Shown: positions 24,582-36,200 of the stretch, in pieces | How the letters are laid out: every line of letters begins with the position of its first letter | Position numbering within the stretch: the stretch's first letter is position 1 | NCBI GenBank assembly: GCA_009760855.2 | Contig: WPIO01000010.1 | Coordinates: forward strand, 8,055,001 to 8,119,000 | DNA length: 64,000 nt | DNA from: Cristatella mucedo | Lineage: Eukaryota; Bryozoa; Phylactolaemata; Cristatellidae | Direction of reading: 5' to 3' | Program-made: the position numbers and the translations under genes | Notes under the pieces: model-generated | Database searches by the model: none | Told to the model about the DNA's origin: nothing | The model's input: the letters and a program-made list of their open reading frames with translations, nothing else

Positions 24582-27500
24582 CTGAAAATATACATTAAAA
24601 GCAAGTCAACAATAAAAGCAGCAATTGCCTTTCAGCTCAAAATATGGCATCGAGGAATACGCTTGCGATCGGTTTCCCTATCTCTGTGAATCATGAACTA
24701 GATTCCGAAAAAAATTCCCAGATCCTGGCTATATCGTCGAATCTCCAACCAGATCAAGGTCTACTTTACTTTATACAGTAGTATCAGCATTGCCATGCAT
24801 TCATTTTACGTCACCTCAGGCTTAATGCGCAGATCTTGTGATTGTGGCTGCTGAATACAAGTAAGCACATTAAATGGGAACAATCATTAGAGGTATTGCA
24901 TATTCCTTCCTGGTTTACATGATCTTGCCAAACTCAGAGTCGAGAGTGAAATCTAGTATGACAGCTGTTCTACTAGCAGAAGGAGAACTTCCGAAACTGT
25001 TGTCACAACGATGGTTCGCCCAATGCGAAGTCAAGATAGATGAGATGCATTCGTGCATCTGCTAGTACTTCTGAAAGCCAATCAAGACTGGAAAGGTTGT
25101 TATTAAAAATGTTTCTACCGGTCAGCAAGAATGACGTCCGGCACACAGTCGGCAGCCAATTGTGTGAATTTCCAAGAAAGCAAAAGTGAAGAGCATATTT
25201 GCAGCTGAAGACCAGCGTTAGAATTAAGTGCAAAAAAAGAAGCAGCAAAAGCAGCGAGTTGCGAATAAATTCAGAATGTTTCTAAACGAATTTCGGAAGC
25301 AAGTTTCACACTATAATATGAAGCAAGGCAAATATTTCTGCTACCCGAGCCCTTAAAATTAGAAAGGGAAGCTAACCAGTGTGAGGGAGGACCAGAGGTC
25401 CCATGAGGCTGATGAAGGATCTGAAGAAAAGAAGGGAGGTGAAGGCTGCACCAGTAGCTCAGCGAGCTTCAATGATGATGAAGCCAGCCCTGATGGACCA
25501 TTTAATAAATTTGTGGACATTCTCCCTTAGAGGTAGAAACAGAAAATCTGGCTAACATCTACTTTTCAACTACAAGACACTCAGATCTTCACATCGTTAA
25601 GGTATATAAGTCCTCGGTTTTGCTGCCTCGACTCTTCTGCGATTGCATGTCAACTCGATCCGCGATGGCAGGTCTCTTTCAACTGCTCTTTGCTACTACT
25701 TCATGGGGCAATGTCAGCAACAGCTCAACGACACCTACCTAGTATGTGCATGCACGGAATTCACATTATATAATAATAATACATTTGTGAAGCGTCATCA
25801 GAGAACTGAAAAGGGACCAAAAAGTAAGTGGTAGAACCTTGAAGTCTATACGCTGCTTTATTGGGATGTTGTGTAGGTCGGCAAGAAGAGGTGTGATTTG
25901 GCAACTGATTAGGCAAACTGGGATTATGCAAATGGTTGCAAAGCATCCTTTGCTACTGGTTTAATACAACTATGCCACAGATTTTTTTTAACTACTGTCG
26001 ACATTATCAAGCACAGATTACATGACCTCAAGCCAAAACATGCCTTCAATATGCCCCATGAGTAGAAAGCAAATAGCAACCGTGACTCAAAGCAATATTG
26101 GTGCTGTACATAAGGTGGGCTCCCCGTCAGGATGCCGGGATTCCAATTCTCAATCATCTGGTTTCAGTCGCATAAAATTGACAGGATTCTCGGATTTTAA
26201 GGGTCCTGTGGTTTCGACCACAAAACAGAAATGAGGTAAAATAGGTCTTGCTCATCCAAATGAGAGCAGCATCACTTGCTCCACACAGCTCAAAACAAGA
26301 GCTTTGACCACGACACTTATTACCGATATGTAGCTCCTCGAAATTTGCAGATCTGCCCAAAGGCACAACTGTTTCAGTTAACCTCAAATATTTGCCCTAA
26401 GACCAACTTTGTTCTGTTCTGGGGAAGAGGCGGTGGTTAAATGAGCATCCTTTCCTTCCCTAGACTTCTCAGTTGCTCTTCTGGTACATAATTTAAGAAA
26501 GATTGTACACAACACAGGAAATACTTCATTGTCCGTTTAGGGCTGAGCAGCTTTTATTTACAGTTTACAGCTTAGATTTTAAATTTGCCGAAACCTGTTG
26601 GCATTATATTCACAGAAACTCATTGATCTTGATGTACTACTTCTGGAGTATACATGTCTTACAAAATAATTCTATTTACCATGTTCCGGTCATCTATCAG
26701 TTACCAAAGGTTGGGATTGCATTTGTAACTTGTTTTGTCTTTTAATAGACAAACTTACAAAAATTTCGAAATGTTGACCTTTTGTCGACTATCCCCCCCA
26801 AACAGGGGGGGGGGGTATGAGGACCAATGCGCTGCAGTATCTGAACTTAAAATCTTACTGTGGGAAGTCTAGATGTAGTAACTTTGTGTTATACCAAAGA
26901 TAGCTCGAGTGTCACGTGGCTGAGAAACTACCGACATTTCTCATGATTAGCTAGGACTTCCCAACATAGGCTGGCAAAATCAATGGAGCATGAAAGGGAA
27001 ACATGCATTCGTATGATCATACTGGGTGCATGTGCTTAAGAATCATACAGGATGCATGAGCTAAAGAAAAATGTATCATCACGTCAGTAAACACAATTTC
27101 AACTTGTGTATAATACACTGCACTTAGTCAACTAAATAGTTCAAAAACCTCAAGCTCAGTAAGTATAAAAGTACATTTGACACCCGAAAGGCAGCAGCAA
27201 ACCATGATGGAAAGCGGTACAACTCTGCAGCCGTGACAAATACAAAATCAGAATGCCACGGTGCACACATATCCTTACCACGTATTGACTTTATTCTTGC
27301 CCTCAAAATCTGCAGGTAACAAACTCAAGTGGCTCATTGTTTCCACAAGCTCCCTTAGATCTGGTTGGATCTAAAAAGGCAGTCCAAGATGTAAGAGCAT
27401 CGCCAATGTGATCAATAAGCTCTCGTAGTCTAAATGTGATCAAACCGCAAAGTAGTACTGCAGTAATAAGTCATGCGATACGCTCTGAATCGTTGGTGCA

Positions 27501-30500
27501 CCAGCATCCTTCTTCAAACCGAGCAGGAGAAATCAACTTACAACAACAAACGGCTCTATTTGCACAGCAGATTGTACACAATTCTGTGCTCTAGCTATAA
27601 CAGTCTGCCACTCAGATGTAAGTTTTCAATTAAAAGGAGTCTCACAAGACGTCGGCACACTGGTGCAGTAGAGACCGAAGCCAAGTATGGTACGTGCCGT
27701 TTGGTTCGCACAGCAGAGAGCCAGCCGATGCACAATGCCAACAACTTATTATGCGATGCACGGAGCCGAGGGACGCACGACTCTCTTCGCCCCCTTCTCC
27801 CACTCGACTCTCTTCTCCTCGACTCCCTCTCCTCGACTGCTGCTGACTCCTGGTCGACCCCGATGATTCATCTAGGAGGACCACAACTGCGCACAGGCCG
27901 ACCCTGATGGTGAATCCACCATCTGTTCACCACAGGGTTACCGGCCTGTGTCCATGCCACATCACAGGCGGACCGCAGCTGTGTACCGGCCCCTCTCGGT
28001 GATGTAAATTGTTCTTTTTTAAGCTGTGTTTAGGCTGCACTCCTTCAGCCAAAAAAAGTTCCTCGGAACTGTGATAAACGTCATACATTATCGCAAAGAG
28101 ACAGGCCTTAATGGATGCCGCTAGCTTGAGGAAAATTGGTAGGAGGCAGCGTTGTCCAAAATGGGCAACCGTGCTGGCTGTCTACACCCATCAGTGGTGG
28201 ACTCTAATAGCCAGAAATAAACGTTGGGAGCTAGCCAGCAGAGTCAATATTGGAAAATATGCTTAGCCAATAACGAGTGTGTTGCAGTGAAGTAGTGATT
28301 ACAAATTCCACATGGACATAGCCTCTGTCGATATGCCCTGCGATCTAAGTGCAACCGATGATAGGAACCGATGATAGGCGCTCAGAGAGATAGAGTTGAT
28401 GGGGTCGGTTTCGATGATAAGAGTTGATTACAGCTGACAACTGTTGCCAGTCTACACATAGCTTCAGTCACTCAAGCCAACGAGGGGCACGATTTGATCA
28501 AAGCTATCATCGTGAATTCCATCACGTATTCTTGTACGGACAGACATAATTATAAATCTTTTGTATCGCACCCTGTTTAAGTGTTTTACAGCTTGCTGCA
28601 AGAGAAGCAATAACCAAGAGCAAATGACAAGCGATGTATCCAGCTTAGGCAAGCATGCAAAATCATACAATAAGACACTCATGGCCATTGGTTAGTAAGA
28701 TACTAGTCCTACTAGTAACATGCCCTGAATCATGCACAGCTGAGCACGCAAAGAACACAGGAACAAAAGACAAGTTCACTGGGAAAGTTGAGCAGAACAG
28801 ATGCATCTTTGAGACTTAAATGGTGCAAAGTAAATGGATGTGGTGGCAGAATCCAGAGTTCCATACTTTCGGTGCATACGAGCTGAAAGCCCGATCGCCA
28901 AAAGATTTCAATTTAGTGTAAAGAGGGCAACGACTGAAATTCGATGAGCAGGTGGTAAGTGAGCACACTAGATGAGCAAGGAGGTCGGAAAGGGAGGTCA
29001 GAGCAAGCAAGTGAAGCAACATCTAAGCCAATGAGAACATCTTCAAGTCGTTCAATGATTGATAAGGACCCAGTGAAGCTCAGACGGAAGTGGTGTGATG
29101 TGGCAGCTAGGCCATTGCTGACAGACTAGCCGAGCTACTAGTTTTCAAACATACCCCCGAAAGACTGTTTTAAAAAATAAGTTCCAAATGGATGCAATAA
29201 TAAATAATTACTATTCACCATGAGTTCATCACTCATCCAAAAAACCGTTCATATTATATGGAACCATGCCATGCTGCATTAAGGGTGCCTTAATGTCAGC
29301 AAGCATCTGGCTAACACTGCAACGGCAGGGCACGATGCAGCATGTTAACTAGCAAAGGTGCGTGATGAAGTGTTACTGCCGTCCTAAGGCTGTAATGGTG
29401 CAGCTTTATAACATGACTTTGCTGGCTTAAAAAAAATGGATAATACGTCATACTTATCTAAAGTTGGGGACGATAAATATAAAATTCATTTGAACAGTGC
29501 TCTAAGAGAACTTAATCTCTGTCCAGGCGCTTCACATATGCCGCAGGGCTCGAGCCCACAACCTCGGTCATCAAATGCATTCAACTTGACTTCGGTCGTT
29601 CAAGGCAAGCACTTTAACCCCTGGGCCATACCAGGACGGCATCTTATGATGGTTCAGCAATAGCAAATTTCTGCCAAACACCTAGCTGACAGAGGCGATG
29701 CAGAGAAGGCAATGGTAGCAAAATGATTAGCTTCAAACACTAGACCTTTGTTAAGGTTAAGCGAGCTTGTTTAAGCAAGGCCGTGACCTAAAACACACTA
29801 CCTCCTGCAATCGAGATGCGATGGAAACTATCGAGTCCTAATGGATTCCACATTGCAAGTATAGGCGAAACAATGGTGCACGCAGAATTTCGCAGTGAGA
29901 GCCAGTGTAGTAGGACCATGGCAAGGAATGTTAGACTTGAGTACGTTCAAACAAACCTCATCCATGGCTTTAATCTCAAGTTTCAACTTGTCCATAACAG
30001 TAATGAAGAGCTGCAGCAATAAGAAAACAGTCGAACTTGAGCATGAGCAAAACTGCAACACTGCAAAACAATGTGCATGCATAAATCCATATTGCCATGG
30101 AAACTGTACAGCCCCTATAGGCACCGAAGTTGTAGCTCACCGAGACAATGTCAGCAATTGATTTACTAGTGTTTCCCTTATCATCTTTAATTGTAATCGG
30201 TCGGTCTTCTCGGATTCGCTCGAGTGCTGCTGGGCAGTCAAGCTAAAAAAAATCATGACCTCAGCCATGACCCTAGTGCATCTTGACACTACTCATTTTG
30301 TAGCAATGAAACTATCACACATTAGATGCTGAACGAGTTTACACGATCAGGCTGTCACTGACGCAAAGATTGTACTCTTGATCAAACAATTTACAAACCA
30401 AGTAGGCAAGATATATACCAAAAGAAACACAATTTCATAAAGGGGAACGTCAAAGTCACAATACTTTGGCATAAGTCGTCGGCAGTCATGTTATCATAAT

Positions 30501-33149
30501 AATGAGAATGACATTTCTATAGCACTCTATTGGAGAATATTTCTCTTTATAGGCACTCTACAAATGTAGGAATTGCCTCAAAACAAATCCGCGCAAGACT
30601 GCTTTGGTTTGCCACATGATGAGCTACTAGCTGGACATTGAAAACTCATTACGGCCTAGTCTTTGGATAACTAAACACAAAGTGCACAGTGCTAACACTA
30701 CACACTGATTGGTGGATCAGCCTAAAAAGACAGCTTGCCGAATAAAAGAAAAAAATGTGGGAGGGTATAGCATCACAACTCTGGGGATAGCAGCAACCGA
30801 TTCACTTCTGGGCAGAGATTAAGTGCGTCGGATGCAAGTGAAGTGTTTTCATAAATAGTGCACTAGACCGCTAACTCAGAGGCTTTGGGATCGTTCCCAA
30901 CTGGAGGTAAAATTCCCTATCGGCACATAGTTCCACGGCAGACGGCCTCCGATCGCTCTGCACCTAAAAGTTACTGCTTCACTTACAACCACTGCTAAAC
31001 GCCACAATACACCGATCACTTAAGTGGAAATTAAAAGTTAATGTTTTAAAGCTCCATCTTAAGTGCTGGACTATGAGCAGTTTCGATAGCTCAATCGGCA
31101 GAGCACTGGAACGGTAACCCAGATGTTGTGGTATCATTACCTATTTGAGCCTAATTTCTTTTCGGCACTCAGTCCCATGACAGATAGCCTCTAGTCGCTT
31201 TTGAAACTACAAGAAAAAACTAATGATGACACCAGCTTCACAGTAAAGTATGCCAATGTTCAGCTACATACCATTGCACAACTTCTGGAATGCTTAGAAA
31301 CAGGTACCACAGCCAAGTTAGCCCTCGTATTTTAGACATCTAATCTAGACTTCGGAAGCTCTGTTCATGCAGGTCTTCTGCCTGTGCAATATGACCCAGG
31401 CAAGCTGACTCCAGTCGAAATTCAGTTTGCAACTCCACTCCATAGCCTTATCAGGTGCTAATTCAAAAAACGAGGATGTAAAAAAGGATGGTAGCAGAAA
31501 ACTCAGCTACAGTAGACTGCCTCATAAAATCTAGCTACATCCTATCTAAAAAGTATCCGCCTGCTCTCTTATAATAACAATAATAATGCACTTGATAAAG
31601 CGCCCACAGAGAACTTAATCTCTTTCTAGTCGCTTTACATTTGCTGCAAAGGGAAATGCAATTGAATGGTAAGTAAAATCATGCTTGAATAACAAACAAA
31701 AAGAATAATATAGTTAGGGGTGACATGCACAGGGTCAGCAAGCAAATGTTGTTAGTGGCAGCATGCACAGTGTCTGCAAGCATAAGCACGTGAAGGACGA
31801 ATCACAGGGACCCACTAAATGCTGTCCTAAATAGGTGCGTTTTTAGGTTCCTTTTAAATGTGGTCAGGTCAGGGGATGTTCTGACGCAGGTCGGGAGGGA
31901 GTTCCAGGCATTGGGAGCATACGAACTAAAAACTTGGAACTTCCCTTGAGGTTTTGACCGCAGGAGTTACATTTGCAGCCTGTGTAAATGCCATGAAGGA
32001 CGGTGGCACGATACACACATGAAAAAGGCAAGAATACCTATGATCGAATCCCTCTTTTCGGAAGGTACCAGCGTATGGTGCAACCACGCTCACACTATGC
32101 CTATGCATGCATGACTACAAGAGAAACAGACACAAGCAAAAGATGTCAGGACAGGGTTAGCTGCTACCTCTTTAATACTAGAAAACATCACAACGCCCTA
32201 TAGTTGAAATAGTGGTAACAGTTTCAAGCATGTGGTGAATTATCGGGTTACACAGAGCAAAGGTCACAGATCAAGATAGGCTTTCAACTGTTTCTCGGCT
32301 TACAAGACTCTAAGCTACAGCCAGCATTAGGACAGAGCTAGCCGACTAATAAATCCTATTGCAAATTGAGTTTCCCATTACTTTATAAAAAAAAAAACTA
32401 TGTACTTTCTTAGTTACGCCTTCAGAAATTCGACAAAATTATCGCTAACAGTTAAAATTCGTCTTTGCACAATTTTCTTGCCATTTGGACGGTTAAGTCT
32501 CGTGAAATGTTTGCTCAGCTGATGCCAAGGAACAATCGGCACAGTAGCAAAAACAACCAATAGAAAAATTCCCTCACCTTAAACTTCTTCACAAAAACCT
32601 CAATAGATGGGTACTCAGCATCCTGAACTTGCTTGAATGCAGCTTTATACTGAACAAGCAATTTGGAGCAAGCAGCCGTATATCTAGAAATAATGATAAT
32701 TCGAGAATCCACTTAAGCTTAGAATCGTTATCAGTAAAGGCCAGCAACCAAGCACCACAGGCTATACGGCCTATAGCAGTTTGGTCTCCTACTACTCTTT
32801 ATATGTGAAGCGCCTGAATAGAGACTAAGTTCTCTTAGGGCGCTATACAAATGAATTATATTATTATTATTATAGCTAAATACTGGTCATCATAGTTTCT
32901 ATCAATAAAAATAATATCGCTTGGTCCAGTTCAGTCATTACCACACAACTCAAAAGAGCACTGATGAGGTGGCACGCCCACATAGCTAAACTCCGATGGG
33001 TACAACATATTAGCAGATCAGTTGCCTAGCAAGTTAATTGCAAAAAAAGAAAGCACTAGTAAGCAGTTGAAAAATGAAATGAAAACGAAACGATATGAAC
33101 TCTACACACACGTGCGCACGCGCGCGCGCACACACGCACACGCACACGC

Positions 33150-33210
<61 letters not shown>

Positions 33211-36200
33211 AAAGAGTAGCCCTACGAATGCTAATATTGGTGCCAGGACTTGATCCAATGATACAAAATATGCAGATAATAAAAGCATATGATGAAAACA
33301 GTTTGTTCTAGGCTACATGCTCAGCTTATCGGCCAAAATGCATGACCATTGCAGCATTATAACACTTGTGACATCCACTGTATCAAACAGCTGCTCGCTT
33401 ACTCTTTTGGAGTAATGCAGTCTTTGATGTAAGCCTTTTCCAAGCACTGAAGTGCATTCACCACAGCATATAAGTCGGCCATGTTGTCATACCTGCAGTG
33501 AATTAAAGAACATAACTCATGAAATACTGCACATACAGTATTTCACTGGCACTGAAATCCCACAAAGCTTAATGCCCAAAGCTACCAATGCAAAAAATCT
33601 TCGTTCACTGATGGATGCTTGGAGCTTTCCACAATGTGTTCGAATAGCTCATGGCAATGTTCAGGTAACTTCCAACAACAGATTGAATATGAAATAGGCT
33701 AGAATTATTTTGAGCTATATAAGATGGCATGACCACGAGATTCTACAGCCTCTCAAAACTGCATACATCTAAAACTTGTACATATAGTGTACTCATTCTA
33801 GCTTCAAAAATGATGCCGGCAAAGGTTTGGGTGGGGCTTGGGCTTCAAAAACATCAACGTGGGTGTCCTCGGGCCATTTCAGTATAAAATAAACCACTTT
33901 GTAAACACTTCTACAATGGAGCCGACATACAGTATGATGTCTCGCCAGCATAGTTATTTACTTTTTTGGGTACCAGAAGTATGCCATACACATCCCATAA
34001 CCGAGATATGCAGGCCTAACTTGTGTCCTCTAATAGACAAACCATATTAAGAGCATTGATCTGCAAAGGAATCGTGAATAAGGAAAAGAACAGACCACTG
34101 AGCCTCACGGCACTTTCTTTTAATAAGCTTATAGTGCTGTTTATTGAAACAGCAATGTGTTACAAGTACCTGCTTCCACCTTCAATGTCACTTGCTGGCA
34201 TCAAGGTGAGTGAATTCGATGAGCCCCTTTCGAAATAATAATCCCTCTTTCATAATGGGCTGGAGTTCATTCCAACGACCATTGCTCAGACGTGTTCATT
34301 ACACCTTGACTTGATGACATTTCAAATTAAATTAAAATCCTGCCTGCCATCACAGCATTTGCGATTCTCGCCGACTTTTCAGTTCATAACCATCCAATAA
34401 TTGGCTTCCTACTGGGCACGTGGCTCGAACCTGTTTTCATAAGCCCTCTCCAACAGAATGCATATAGAGTTCGGTAAGTCAACGAATGAAAAGAATTTCA
34501 TAAAATCAGACTTAACTAAAATCGAAGTTTAATAGCCACCATCAAACCGTGCATTCATTATAGGTAGGCTGGTACCTATTAGCAGGCAAAGCAATAGCCA
34601 GGGCACACTGATACCATTAAAAGAGATCCAGACAAGAAATAACCTTTTTCTCTCTAGTGCTACTACACCCTTTCAGGGTGTACAGCATATCTGATCGTGG
34701 ATGTACAGAGTTATCACGATCTGCCTAGCCCTGCGTCGATCCAGCTGTGGATCGGGTATCTGGCTGCCGACCATAGCAGACATGTTGGTTGTAGCTCGGG
34801 CATTCAAGTAGTACACTGGGAGTCGGATTAGAAACATGAGTGGCCATTTGAAACTAATGCTTTAAGCCCTGGGTAGGGTGTGAGCAGGAGAAGGGATTCT
34901 CAATTGTTCAACAGGAAGTGGGGTGGCTCGTGAAAAACCAGAGGCCGTGGGATCACCACACCGAAGTATAATTTCTCTGTTCTCAGTCCCAAGGCAGCTG
35001 GCCTTTGGCCATTCAGTAATTTTGTAGCTGCATAATCCGGCAGTCCACCTACTTCGGTAATCTACACATTATATTTAACACTAATCTAGTCATTTTTTGC
35101 AGGTATGCAATAGAAAGTGGTTGCTTATTGCGGGTTTGGCGCAGTTGTTAAGGTGCTTGCCCCGACCAAGGCCTGGCCGAGGTCCTGGGCTTGATCCCTG
35201 TGGCATATGTGAAGCTACTGAAGAGAGATTAAGTTCTCTTATGGCGCTATACAAATGATATATATTGAATTTTCTAAGCAACCTTGAGCACTCATCACAT
35301 TTAGCCTTGAACATATCCATAATGGGGTGTAGTGAGTGAGATACAGTTGCAGAGCAAATCTTTCTACCATTAACATTCTGACAGCTAAGATCATTGTTAA
35401 CAATCTTGAATACATTACAGAACTTGGACTTGTTTTGCTACAACTTCTTTTTGCTACAACTGTTAAAGCCTTACAGCTGCCACAGATGCTCCTGCTGCCA
35501 TAGTCACGTGGGATCTGCTTGCAAACCTCACCAATAAATTGTTATGTGATATGAAGTTAAAGGTATAGATCAGCCTTCTGTGAAGCTTCGGCTGGGCTTC
35601 TAGTACCAGCTGCAGATCGAGGTTACAAGCGAAATTTTAGCTGGTTTAAGTCCTGCAGTGGGCAATCCCTTATTGTCCACAGCAAGTGGTGGCGATAGCC
35701 GTGAAGGCTCTTCTGCCATTACATAAATGAGGCATTTAAATGAGCACGACGTCACACAGAGTTCAACGGATAATGACCATACGACTCTAAACCTACGGTT
35801 GAGCTAGCTTCACTGCTTTCAGTTCAAAAAGCCATACTGCACATGTCTGCTCTTGCACAGTCTGGACGGCTAGGGAGGTGCTGTGCCCATCACTAGACAA
35901 GTAAGCCCACTGGACTGCTCTGTGCCAGCTCTGTGAAGCATACTTCCTGCAGCTAGCATTCGTGACTGTGTGTGAGCTGTCAGACTTCATGTGGCAGCTC
36001 AGTGAGTTCCTGGCTGCCTGCCATATGGCTCACGGAACCTGGATTTTACTGCTAGCTATGCCCAGATCAAGAATAGAGGTAAGACAAAAACCATAAAAAA
36101 TCATTCAAAGAAAATAAGTCTTAGTACAGCCAATAAAACTATAAATTATTGTACGAGAACAAACCGAAACACACAAAATGATGTAAGTGTGGTCGAACCA

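Larger units (their letters stand above)
27371..29956 (-). other. VPS28 intron
   Basis: A 2.6-kb intron. A 144-codon plus frame (27473-27907) partly covers a pyrimidine-rich CTCTTC/CTCGAC stretch and has no motif; I do not call it. It also holds an L2 fragment (28845-29150) and a SINE (29478-29640). Confidence 0.8.
30243..32577 (-). other. VPS28 intron
   Basis: A 2.3-kb intron holding an L2 tail, two SINE C copies and an L2 3' fragment. Confidence 0.8.
32684..33402 (-). other. VPS28 intron
   Basis: A 0.7-kb intron holding a SINE A tail at 32797-32875 and a (CA)n microsatellite. Confidence 0.85.

Noticed and set aside
25003-25248. Minus frame with [19 protein letters not shown] as VPS28 last exon
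   Set aside because: Only superficial similarity; the exon at 24581-24461 matches fully and in phase.
34170-34201. Minus-strand Met-led exon ([10 protein letters not shown]) with a phase-2 donor, considered as VPS28 exon 1
   Set aside because: The phase fits the first known VPS28 exon, but it lies downstream of that exon in the direction of transcription, so it cannot precede it.
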